From Acidobacteriota bacterium (GTDB taxonomy: Bacteria > Actinomycetota > Acidimicrobiia > Spongiisociales > UBA5794): DNA of 10,145 nucleotides. Location of the stretch: positions 1-10,145 of the forward strand of contig JACZST010000051.1 of the NCBI GenBank assembly GCA_022574065.1, written 5' to 3'. Below are positions 1 through 5,277 of the stretch, one piece after another. The position numbers were made by a program, and so were the translations under genes. The notes beneath the pieces are model-generated. The model searched no databases and was not told the DNA's origin. It saw only the letters and a list, made by a program, of their open reading frames with translations. How positions within the stretch are numbered: the stretch's first letter is position 1; each line of letters begins with the position of its first letter.

Positions 1-22
1 ATGAGCGCACGCTTCAGCATCG

Positions 23-256
23 TTAAAGGTGGATCACCGGGCAGGTGAGTGTGCGCACGATGCCCTCGACCGGTTGGATCGCGGTGACAACGAGCTGACC
101 GAGGGCATCAACATCGTCGGCTTCCACAAACACGATGACGTCATAGGGTCCGGTCACCGCCTCGGTTGACATCACGCCACCGATGGCGCGGATGCCGTTG
201 GCAACATCGGCGGCCTTGCCGGAATCGGTCTGGATCAGGACGTAGGCGCGTACCAA
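23..256 (-). CDS. Stand-alone Lrp/AsnC ligand-binding (RAM) domain protein
   Basis: This 77-residue protein matches the C-terminal effector-binding half of Lrp/AsnC regulators (RAM domain, alpha-beta ferredoxin-like fold) and has no helix-turn-helix. Visible hallmarks are the first strand VRAYVLIQ, the turn G36-P-Y38-D39 followed by the strand VIVFVEA, and a C-terminal strand ending TLTCPVIHL. Full Lrp proteins are about 150 residues; stand-alone RAM proteins of this size are common in actinobacteria and are thought to oligomerise and bind amino acids or other small ligands. The ligand here cannot be read from the sequence. The start is TTG at 256-254, with the strong AGGAGG at 266-261 only 4 bases upstream, and no better start is visible. 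It is the last gene of the minus-strand group, 70 bases behind the cold-shock-like gene, with a repeat array in that gap. The family is fairly certain; the role is open. Confidence 0.85.
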   Translation of the reverse strand: MVRAYVLIQTDSGKAADVANGIRAIGGVMSTEAVTGPYDVIVFVEADDVDALGQLVVTAIQPVEGIVRTLTCPVIHL

Positions 257-260
257 AAGT

Positions 261-267
261 CCTCCTC
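261..267 (-). promoter_or_regulatory. Shine-Dalgarno site of the RAM-domain gene
   Basis: The minus strand reads GAGGAGG, nearly a perfect anti-16S complement, 4 bases before the TTG at 256-254. The spacing is short, but this site is the main reason for accepting a TTG start. Confidence 0.6.
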
Positions 268-293
268 GTGGCCTGGTAGTTCAGTGTACCGGG

Positions 294-324
294 CCGACTC
301 GCGACGTGTGACTCGTGGGTCGTG
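294..324 (-). repeat. Heptamer repeat array following the cold-shock-like gene
   Basis: Four imperfect 7-base units lie side by side at 297-324; on the plus strand they are ACTCGCG, ACGTGTG, ACTCGTG and GGTCGTG. On the minus (coding) strand the array begins two bases after the TAG stop at 329-327. The minus-strand reading of 316-294 matches plus-strand 4694-4716 at 21 of 23 positions, with mismatches only at the 8th and 11th bases. The array fills most of the gap between two co-oriented genes. It shows no convincing hairpin or U-tract, so it is not called a terminator. Function unknown. Confidence 0.7.
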
Positions 325-326
325 AC

Positions 327-536
327 CTAGTACCCGTCGGAGCCGAAGCGGAGGTCGCGGGCGTAGCGCTCGCCGTCCTCCTCGTCGACTTCGAACAGGA
401 TCCGTTGACCCTGCCTCAGCATCCGGAACATGGACCCCTCGAGCGAGCCTGGGCGAAGTTGAACCTCGGTCCTGTCTTCGAGCAGGATCAGCCCGACACC
501 TGTGATGGGGTCGTACACCTTGACGACTCCCTGCAC
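327..536 (-). CDS. Degenerate cold-shock-domain-like small protein
   Basis: This is a 69-residue acidic protein. Its pattern follows CspA-type cold-shock domains along the whole length: GVVKVYDPITGVGLI at the start (compare GIVKWFNADKGFGFI), a second strand region TEVQLRP where CspA has DVFVHF, then RQGQRILFEVDEEDGE aligning with EGQKVSFTIESGAKG. The RNA-contacting aromatics of RNP1 and RNP2 are missing: KGFGFI has become TGVGLI (12-17) and VFVH has become VQLR (25-28). I therefore infer an OB-fold relative that has lost the usual single-stranded nucleic acid surface. The start is GTG at 536-534, three bases after the rpmB stop, with GAGAAGG at 551-545 (8-base spacing) inside the rpmB end, so translation is probably coupled to rpmB. 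An unrelated small beta-barrel remains possible. The gene call is firm; the fold call rests on reading by eye. Confidence 0.75.
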   Translation of the reverse strand: MQGVVKVYDPITGVGLILLEDRTEVQLRPGSLEGSMFRMLRQGQRILFEVDEEDGERYARDLRFGSDGY

Positions 537-539
537 TAC

Positions 540-728
540 TCAGACCTTCTCGATCTTGCCGGCCTTGATGCAGGACGTGCAGACGCGGATCCGCTTCGAA
601 TTGCTGCCGTGCTTGACGCGCACCCGCTGAATGTTGGGCAGCCAGCGGCGGCTCGACCGTTTGTGGGAGAAGCTGACCTGCTTCCCGAACCACGGTTCCT
701 TGCCGCAGATTTCGCAGCGATATGACAT
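540..728 (-). CDS. rpmB: 50S ribosomal protein L28, zinc-ribbon type
   Basis: This 62-residue basic protein is ribosomal protein L28 of the large subunit. It begins MSYRCEICGKEPWFGKQVS and carries the family core SHKRSSRRWLPNIQ followed by RVRVKHGSNSKRIRVCTSC. Four cysteines (C5, C8, C50, C53) form two CxxC pairs, the zinc-binding C+ form; actinobacteria often also hold a cysteine-free paralog used under zinc limitation. The ATG at 728-726 is chosen because it begins at the conserved N-terminus and has AGGAGGA at 744-738 upstream; the open frame extends further but has no homology there. It heads the minus-strand group and is divergent from recG. In many actinobacteria rpmB lies near recG with a DAK2/DegV-type gene between them; no such gene is present here. 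Confidence 0.97.
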   Translation of the reverse strand: MSYRCEICGKEPWFGKQVSFSHKRSSRRWLPNIQRVRVKHGSNSKRIRVCTSCIKAGKIEKV

Positions 729-737
729 TGTGGGAAA

Positions 738-744
738 TCCTCCT
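738..744 (-). promoter_or_regulatory. Shine-Dalgarno site of rpmB
   Basis: The minus strand reads AGGAGGA, about 9 to 10 bases before the ATG at 728. It fixes the rpmB start within a much longer open frame. Confidence 0.8.
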
Positions 745-793
745 GAGGCGCCCCGGGAGAGTAGCAGTGGGGGTAGGACAACTGATGAGAGAG

Positions 794-868
794 CAGTTAC
801 CAGTTCCCAGCTCCCAAGTCCCAAGTCGCAAGTCGCAAGTCGTCCCGAGTCTTCAGTCCTCAGCCTTT
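794..868 (+). repeat. Heptamer array, CAAGTCG-type units
   Basis: Seven contiguous 7-base units fill 794-842, drifting in steps from CAGTTAC through CAGTTCC, CAGCTCC and CAAGTCC to three identical CAAGTCG units at 822-842. After a 5-base break, three more related units follow at 848-868 (AGTCTTC, AGTCCTC, AGCCTTT). The gradual change along the row suggests growth by duplication with mutation. The CAAGTCG unit resembles the CGAGTCG units at 4695-4715. Confidence 0.85.
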
Positions 869-893
869 GGCAAGGCAAGAACCTCTCGCTGGG

Positions 894-917
894 TTCGACT
901 TCGACTTCGACTTCGAC
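894..917 (+). repeat. Perfect hexamer tandem repeat, four copies of TTCGAC
   Basis: Four exact copies of TTCGAC run from 894 to 917 and join directly onto the following heptamer array. It is the only 6-base-period block among these gap repeats. Confidence 0.9.
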
Positions 918-959
918 TGATGACTGATGACTGATGGCTGATGGCTGACGACTGATGAC
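918..959 (+). repeat. Heptamer array, TGATGAC-type units
   Basis: Six contiguous 7-base units: TGATGAC twice, TGATGGC twice, TGACGAC, then TGATGAC. A decayed seventh unit (CGATGCG, 960-966) reaches to within 5 bases of the recG start. A single related copy (TGATGAG) lies at 783-789 on the far side of the region. The array occupies the place where a recG leader and ribosome binding site would be expected. Confidence 0.9.
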
Positions 960-971
960 CGATGCGCCATC

Positions 972-3167
972 ATGGCGGGCATGACCACCTCTGCCCGCGA
1001 GCAGACAGGCCGATCGCTCGCCTACCTCGCCACGCTGCCAGTCGATTTGGTGAAAGGCATCGGGCCACGGACGGCGAAAAGGCTCGGCGAAGCCGGTATT
1101 GACTCGGTTGCCGACCTCCTGCTCCATGTGCCACGCCGCTACCTGGACCGGTCTCAGATCTTCGACCTGTCCAACGTGCCCCTCGGCGAGGAGGTGACGG
1201 TGGGCGGCACGGTGGAGAAGGTGAACCGGCGCCGCATCTCGCGCAAACGGACGATGATCGAAGCGCGCATCACGGACGGCACCAGCACCATGACCGCCGT
1301 CTGGTTCAACCCCTACCTCAAGATCTCTGAGGGTCAGGAAGTCGCCCTATCCGGGAAAGCCGAGTTGTTCCGCGGCCGCTTGCAGATGAAGGCACCGGAC
1401 CTCGACCGGCTTGACGACGACGACTCGCTGGTCACCGGCCGGGTCGTGCCCGTGCACCCCGCAATCGGTGGCCTGAGCACCCGCCAGATCAGGATCTCGG
1501 TGGACAACGCACTGAGCCGGGCGACGCCGATCACCGAAGTGCTCCCCGACGACATGATCGATCGCCTCGATTTGGTCGGAAGGAACGAGGCTTTTCGCAA
1601 CGTCCACTTCCCGGAGGAGCGCGCCGACGCCGATCGGGCTCGCGCCCGTCTCGTTTTCGACGAGTTGTTCCGCCTCCAATTGGCGCTGGCGTTGCGCAAA
1701 CGACGCCAGATCGACGAGGCGCGCGGGATCGTCCTCGACGTCGACGGGGAGCTAGCGACGACGTTCTTCGACTCGCTGCCTTTCGACCTGACCGGCGGGC
1801 AACAGGCCGTCATCGACGACATCCGCTCCGATCTGGCGTCCGAGCACCCGATGCATCGCCTGCTCCAAGGGGAGGTCGGTTCGGGGAAGACGGTGGTGGC
1901 TCTGGCTGCTCTGCTCGTCGGTGTCGAGGCCGGCTATCAGGCAGCGATCATGGCCCCGACGGAGGTGCTCGCCGACCAGCACTATCTGTCGACGGTGGCC
2001 TCCATCGAGGACGCCGGGCTGGCACCGGCGGGAACGGACGGTGCTGCCGGAACCGCCAATCTGTTCGAGAAGGGCGACTCGCCCGAGGTTCGCGTAGCGC
2101 TGCTGACCGCCAATCGGGCCATCAGCAACGCCGCGTCAGACCTCAGTCGCGCCGACCTCCACGCGCTCATCGCAGGGGGCGACATCGACCTCGTCGTCGG
2201 GACGCATTCGCTCATTCAAGAAGGTGTCGAGTTCGCCAGGCTCGGCGTCGCCGTCGTCGACGAACAGCACCGCTTCGGCGTGCACCAGCGGGTTCGGCTT
2301 CGGGAGAAGGCACAGGACTACGACCCGGACCTCCTCATCATGACCGCCACCCCCATCCCGCGCACCCTCGCCATGACGTTGTACGGCGACCTCGACGTGT
2401 CGGTGCTCGACGAGATGCCACCCGGGCATATGGATGTGCCCACTCGCCGTGTCGGCCCCGACGACACTTCGGTACACGATCTGATCAGATCAGAGGTCGC
2501 AGCCGGCCACCAGGCGTTCATCGTGTGCCCGCTGGTCGAAGATTCCGACAAACTGCAGGCCAAGTCGGCGACCGCAGAGTACGAGCGGCTGATGGGGGTG
2601 TACCCGGACCTGACGCTCGGGCTGCTGCACGGCCAGATGCGACCGGCGGAGAAGGACGACGTGATGCGCCGGTTCCGCGCCGGGGAGATCGACGTGCTCG
2701 TCGCCACCACGGTGATAGAGGTCGGGATCGATGTGCCAAATGCCACCGTGATGGTGATCGAAGACGCCGACCGATTCGGGCTCAACCAGCTCCACCAGTT
2801 GCGAGGCCGGGTTGGGCGCCCGCGCCCGGATGGGGTGCTTCCCGCATTCTGCATCCTGGTCGCCGACCCCACCACGCCAGAAGGCAAGGCACGCATCGAG
2901 GCGATGGTCGCCACCAACGACGGGTTCCGGCTTGCCGAAGAAGACTTGCGCATCCGCGGTCAGGGCACGGTGTTCGGGGCCCGCCAGTCCGGGATGACCG
3001 ACCTGAAGCTTGCCGACCTGCTGCGGGACCTCGACGTCCTGGTCACCGCCAGACGGGAAGCATTGGCGCTGGTGCAGCAAGACCCCAAGCTCATCGAGCA
3101 CCCCGATCTCGCCGAGGAGGTGCGGCTGCTCCTCGGCGACGATGACGAGTGGCTGCAGCGTTCCTGA
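972..3167 (+). CDS. recG: ATP-dependent DNA helicase RecG
   Basis: A 731-residue superfamily 2 helicase that unwinds branched DNA, regresses stalled replication forks and removes D-loops and R-loops. The N-terminal wedge contains LVKGIGPRTAKRLGEAGI (26-43), LHVPRRYLDR, and an OB-fold region at about 70-150. Helicase motifs follow in order: Walker A GEVGSGKT (300-307), APTEVLADQH, DEQH box (430-433), MTATPIPRT (457-465), TTVIEVGIDVPN, and QLRGRVGR (609-616). The C-terminal TRG region is present as EEDLRIRGQGTVFGARQSG. The segment where many RecG proteins read LTGS is LTANRAIS, preceded by a Gly/Ala-rich stretch (352-363), apparently a small lineage insertion. Length is near the usual 680-740. 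ATG at 972 and ATG at 981 are both possible; neither has a Shine-Dalgarno, and an in-frame stop lies at 939-941. It is first in the plus-strand block, its stop overlapping rsmD by one base. Confidence 0.97.
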   Translation: MAGMTTSAREQTGRSLAYLATLPVDLVKGIGPRTAKRLGEAGIDSVADLLLHVPRRYLDRSQIFDLSNVPLGEEVTVGGTVEKVNRRRISRKRTMIEARITDGTSTMTAVWFNPYLKISEGQEVALSGKAELFRGRLQMKAPDLDRLDDDDSLVTGRVVPVHPAIGGLSTRQIRISVDNALSRATPITEVLPDDMIDRLDLVGRNEAFRNVHFPEERADADRARARLVFDELFRLQLALALRKRRQIDEARGIVLDVDGELATTFFDSLPFDLTGGQQAVIDDIRSDLASEHPMHRLLQGEVGSGKTVVALAALLVGVEAGYQAAIMAPTEVLADQHYLSTVASIEDAGLAPAGTDGAAGTANLFEKGDSPEVRVALLTANRAISNAASDLSRADLHALIAGGDIDLVVGTHSLIQEGVEFARLGVAVVDEQHRFGVHQRVRLREKAQDYDPDLLIMTATPIPRTLAMTLYGDLDVSVLDEMPPGHMDVPTRRVGPDDTSVHDLIRSEVAAGHQAFIVCPLVEDSDKLQAKSATAEYERLMGVYPDLTLGLLHGQMRPAEKDDVMRRFRAGEIDVLVATTVIEVGIDVPNATVMVIEDADRFGLNQLHQLRGRVGRPRPDGVLPAFCILVADPTTPEGKARIEAMVATNDGFRLAEEDLRIRGQGTVFGARQSGMTDLKLADLLRDLDVLVTARREALALVQQDPKLIEHPDLAEEVRLLLGDDDEWLQRS

Positions 3168-3703
3168 TGCGGATCATTGCCGGCTCCGCCAAGGGGCGTC
3201 GCCTCGTTACCCCGCCTACCCACACCCGGCCGCTCACCGGATTGGTCCGCGAGGCGCTGTTTTCGATCCTTGCCGACACCATCACCGACGCCAATGTGCT
3301 CGATCTGTACGCAGGGTCCGGATCGTTCGGGCTGGAGGCGCTGAGCCGCGGCGCCGCCTCAGTCGTTTTCGTCGAACATGACCGCGACGCCGTTGCCGCG
3401 CTCGAAGGCAACATCGCCACGATTGCGCTCGGCGGGCGGGCCGTACGATCCGACGTAGACACCTTCCTCAGCGGGTCGGAAGAGCGGTTCGACGTGGTTT
3501 TCGTCGACCCTCCCTACGTCCTCGACGACGGCACCGTCGACCGCATTCTCGGGCTCGTTGCCGACCGGATCGGCAATGGGGGCACCGTCGTCGTTCACCG
3601 CCGCACGGGTGGCGGGCAACCGGCATCGGATAACCTACGACTCACGGACCAGCGACGGTACGGTGACAGCGAGCTGTGGCTGTACCAGAAGGAGGAAGGG
3701 TGA
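3167..3703 (+). CDS. rsmD: 16S rRNA (guanine(966)-N(2))-methyltransferase RsmD
   Basis: A 178-residue class I SAM-dependent methyltransferase that, by family, methylates N2 of G966 in 16S rRNA during 30S assembly. It begins with the family signature MRIIAGSAKGRRL and then TRPLTGLVREALFSIL, close to the usual TRPTTDRVREALFSIL. The SAM-binding motif I is DLYAGSGSFGLEALSRGA (46-63) and the catalytic motif is DPPY (114-117). The frame is open further upstream, but the ATG at 3167 is chosen because it starts at the conserved N-terminus and overlaps the recG stop in a TGATG arrangement, implying coupled translation. The 3' end overlaps coaD by four bases (GTGA); rsmD-coaD adjacency is widely conserved. 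Confidence 0.96.
   Translation: MRIIAGSAKGRRLVTPPTHTRPLTGLVREALFSILADTITDANVLDLYAGSGSFGLEALSRGAASVVFVEHDRDAVAALEGNIATIALGGRAVRSDVDTFLSGSEERFDVVFVDPPYVLDDGTVDRILGLVADRIGNGGTVVVHRRTGGGQPASDNLRLTDQRRYGDSELWLYQKEEG
3691..3695 (+). promoter_or_regulatory. Shine-Dalgarno site of coaD inside the end of rsmD
   Basis: GGAGG lies four bases before the GTG at 3700, within the last codons of rsmD. It supports the GTG start that overlaps the rsmD stop over the ATG eight codons further upstream. Confidence 0.7.
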
Positions 3704-4173
3704 CCGTCGCCCTCATTCCGGGGAGCTTCGACCCCCCGACCAACGGCCATCTCGACGTCATCGAACGATGCTCGCGCCTATTCGATGAGGTCGTCGTCGC
3801 CGTGATCAAGAACCCATCCAAGAGAGCCCTGTTCACCGAGGCCGAGCGCATCGACCTGCTTGCCACGGTCACCGCCCGCTGGGACAACGTCACCATCGGC
3901 GTCTTTGGCGGGCTCCTCGTCGACTACGCCGAGGAGGTCGGCGCCGACGTGATCGTCAAGGGGCTGCGAGCCGTCACCGACTTCGACTACGAGCTCCAGA
4001 TGTCCCAGATGAATCGTCATCTATCGGGGATCGATACGATGTTCGTGGCGACCAAACCCGAGTACGGGTACCTTTCATCGTCGCTGGTCAAGGATGTTTC
4101 GAGCCTTGGTGGCTCGGTCGACTCGCTCGTGCCCGAGGTGGTCGCCACAGCATTGAAGGAGCGGTCGGGGTGA
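3700..4173 (+). CDS. coaD: Phosphopantetheine adenylyltransferase CoaD
   Basis: A 157-residue nucleotidyltransferase that transfers AMP from ATP to 4'-phosphopantetheine, giving dephospho-CoA in the fourth step of CoA synthesis in the cytoplasm. The N-terminal signature is GSFDPPTNGH (8-17), with the T-x-G-H nucleotide-binding motif at 14-17. Also visible are KNPSK (37-41), IVKGLRAVTDFDYE (85-98) and the ATP-site segment PEYGYLSSSLVKDV (120-133). Length is normal for the family, about 160. The GTG start at 3700 forms a GTGA overlap with the rsmD stop, and the 3' end forms a second GTGA with the next gene, so rsmD, coaD and the SepIVA-like gene are probably one coupled transcript. Confidence 0.97.
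   Translation: MTVALIPGSFDPPTNGHLDVIERCSRLFDEVVVAVIKNPSKRALFTEAERIDLLATVTARWDNVTIGVFGGLLVDYAEEVGADVIVKGLRAVTDFDYELQMSQMNRHLSGIDTMFVATKPEYGYLSSSLVKDVSSLGGSVDSLVPEVVATALKERSG
4156..4161 (+). promoter_or_regulatory. Shine-Dalgarno site of the SepIVA-like gene
   Basis: AAGGAG lies 8 bases before the GTG at 4170, inside the end of coaD. Good spacing supports the overlapping GTG start. Confidence 0.7.
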
Positions 4174-4694
4174 CCGTCGAACCTCCCGAGCACGACCAGC
4201 CGGCACCGCCCCTGCCGGGCAAGGTGCTCGACATGCTCGAACAGCTGATGATCGACGTCGAGAACGCCCGCCAGGTCCCTCTGTCCAACAGCGTCATGGT
4301 CAGCCAGGAAGACATGCTCGACAACCTGGCCAGGATCCAGAAGGAGCTGCCCGAGGAGCTGCGGGCGGCGCGCTGGATGGTCCGTGAGCGCGAGGCGTAC
4401 ATCGCGAGGACGAATGAGACCGCGCGCGGCGTTTTCGCCGAGGCCAAGAAGCGTTCGGACGAGCTGGTCTCCGAGTCCTACATCCTCCAGGAGGCGGTCG
4501 AGGAAGCGAACACGCTGGTGCGCAACGCCGAGGGGGAGGCCCGTCGAATACGTTTGGAGTCCGAGGACTTCGCCGAGCGGCACCTGGCGGAGGCCGAGCA
4601 GGTGCTCGGCGAACTGCTGCGCTACGTGCGCGAGGCCCGGGCCGAGCTCCACCAGGCGCTACCCCCGGCCCCGGAACCGCCGATCAGCGAATAA
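4170..4694 (+). CDS. SepIVA/Rv2927c-like coiled-coil protein, short form
   Basis: A 174-residue, highly charged, mostly helical protein with Pro-rich ends (PPLPGK at 13-18, PPAPEPPISE at the C-terminus). The segment LEQLMIDVENARQVPLSNSVMVSQEDMLDNLARIQKELPEELRAA, given here in outline (residues 23-67), follows the N-terminal domain of mycobacterial Rv2927c (SepIVA), including the ARxVP motif and the following Leu-rich helix. The end EGEARRIRLESEDF...AEAEQVLGELLRYVREARAEL also matches that protein's C-terminal helices. SepIVA is a DivIVA-like septation factor in mycobacteria. The middle Ala/Glu coiled coil here is far shorter; the mycobacterial protein is about 245 residues. No signal peptide or membrane segment is present. 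The start is GTG overlapping the coaD stop. Its position after coaD and before DUF177 fits the family neighbourhood. A role in septum or envelope organisation is inferred. Confidence 0.8.
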   Translation: MTVEPPEHDQPAPPLPGKVLDMLEQLMIDVENARQVPLSNSVMVSQEDMLDNLARIQKELPEELRAARWMVREREAYIARTNETARGVFAEAKKRSDELVSESYILQEAVEEANTLVRNAEGEARRIRLESEDFAERHLAEAEQVLGELLRYVREARAELHQALPPAPEPPISE

Positions 4695-4716
4695 CGAGTC
4701 GCATGTCGCGAGTCGG
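4694..4716 (+). repeat. Heptamer repeat, 23-base element shared with 294-316
   Basis: Three contiguous 7-base units at 4695-4715 (CGAGTCG, CATGTCG, CGAGTCG) begin on the last base of the TAA stop at 4692-4694. Bases 4694-4716 agree with the reverse complement of 294-316 at 21 of 23 positions. In both places the element directly follows a stop codon and is read in the same sense as its upstream gene. Confidence 0.8.
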
Positions 4717-4751
4717 AAGAAGCGGCGTTCCCGATAGACTTTGCGTTTCTT
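4717..4751 (+). promoter_or_regulatory. Possible leader hairpin before the DUF177 gene
   Basis: AAGAAGCG at 4717-4724 can pair with CGTTTCTT at 4744-4751 (8 pairs including one G-U, 19-base loop), ending four bases before the ATG at 4756. There is no U-tract, so it is not a typical terminator. No Shine-Dalgarno is seen for this gene, and the stem would lie over the ribosome's landing site. TAGACT at 4735-4740, inside the loop, resembles an actinobacterial -10 (TANNNT) but has no good -35. Both readings are speculative. Confidence 0.3.
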
Positions 4752-4755
4752 GCTG

Positions 4756-5259
4756 ATGACTTCCTCTCTCTTCACAATCAACGTTGCCGATCTTGTCGGG
4801 CGCGATGCCCCGGCTCGAGAAGCGCACATCGAAGTCCCTGTCGACTGGGGCGTCGAGTTGAGCAAGATTCAACGGGATCCACCGCTGACCGCCGACCTCA
4901 CGCTGTCGCACTTACCCAGCGGGATTCTGGTCAGGGGCATGCTGCGCTTTCGCGTCGAGCACACGTGCCGAAGGTGTCTCACCCACTACCGAGAAGAGGC
5001 CAGCCATCATGTCACCGGCCTGTTCGAGGTGGATCCGGACGAAGAGGCGTATCCGATCGACGGGGTCGAGATCGACCTCGAACCGTTCCTCAGGGATGAG
5101 GCGTTGCTGGCCCTTCCGCTGCTTCCCGAGTGCCCCGATGGGTGTGCCACGGTTGTGACTACACCGGAAACGGACTTGAATACCGATCTCCCGGACCAGG
5201 CGAGCGAGGTCGATTCGCCGTTCGCGGCGCTGCGAGACCTGCTGCCGCCCGGGGAATGA
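4756..5259 (+). CDS. DUF177 (YceD-type) protein
   Basis: A 167-residue protein of the DUF177/YceD family, which in bacteria almost always sits directly before rpmF, as here; plant and bacterial work links the family to 23S rRNA accumulation or processing. The family centre is recognisable: LPSGILVRGMLRFRVEHTCRRCL (53-75 in outline) with C71 and C74, then GVEIDLEPFLRDEALLALPLLPEC with C126 and C130. Many family members continue with a second CxxCG pair and DLN; here the CxxCG pair is absent and only a DLN-like TDLNTDL remains before SPFAALRDLLP. A zinc site, if any, would have to use the four cysteines present. The start is ATG 4756; an in-frame TTG at 4741 would add five residues. Neither has a clear ribosome binding site. 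Confidence 0.85.
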   Translation: MTSSLFTINVADLVGRDAPAREAHIEVPVDWGVELSKIQRDPPLTADLTLSHLPSGILVRGMLRFRVEHTCRRCLTHYREEASHHVTGLFEVDPDEEAYPIDGVEIDLEPFLRDEALLALPLLPECPDGCATVVTTPETDLNTDLPDQASEVDSPFAALRDLLPPGE

Positions 5260-5265
5260 CGAAAC

Positions 5266-5269
5266 GAGG
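5266..5269 (+). promoter_or_regulatory. Shine-Dalgarno site of rpmF
   Basis: GAGG sits 8 bases before the ATG at 5278. The match is modest but the spacing is ideal, and it separates rpmF initiation from the DUF177 stop 18 bases upstream. Confidence 0.5.
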
Positions 5270-5277
5270 TTCCGGCC

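Larger units (their letters stand above)
729..971. other. Divergent intergenic region between rpmB and recG
   Basis: This 243-base gap must hold the promoters for both directions, but I found no convincing -35/-10 pair on either strand. Apart from the rpmB leader (729-780), it is dominated by low-complexity tandem repeats from about 781 to 966, listed separately. A small 5-bp hairpin (GCCTT at 863-867 with AAGGC at 872-876) lies between the repeat blocks. No open reading frame with protein-like composition is present; the 7-base period would shift the frame at every unit. Confidence 0.75.

Noticed and set aside
1..48. Short plus-strand frame starting ATG at 1 and ending TGA at 46, with a product resembling the first residues of acyl-CoA carboxylase epsilon subunits (RFSIVKG)
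   Set aside because: Only 15 codons, no upstream context, and it overlaps the end of the well-supported RAM-domain gene. It could be the tail of a gene outside the window, but this cannot be judged.
270..310. tRNA-like stretch (GGTAGTTCAGTG resembling a D-arm)
   Set aside because: No acceptor stem, anticodon arm or T-arm with GGTTCGA could be fitted on either strand; the resemblance is limited to about 12 bases.
794..959. CRISPR array or replication-origin iterons
   Set aside because: Units are 6 to 7 bases and contiguous, with no unique spacers, no cas genes, and no dnaA or replication initiator gene nearby. Iterons are usually longer and more uniform.
540..1127. 195-codon open minus-strand frame covering rpmB and running far upstream
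   Set aside because: Only the last 62 codons are L28. The rest crosses the repeat region and antisense recG, and the ribosome binding site at 744-738 places the start at 728.
2525..3145. 206-codon second-frame open region inside recG
   Set aside because: Composition is dominated by Arg, Ala, Gly and Pro, as in a high-GC shadow frame. The recG frame encodes intact helicase motifs throughout.
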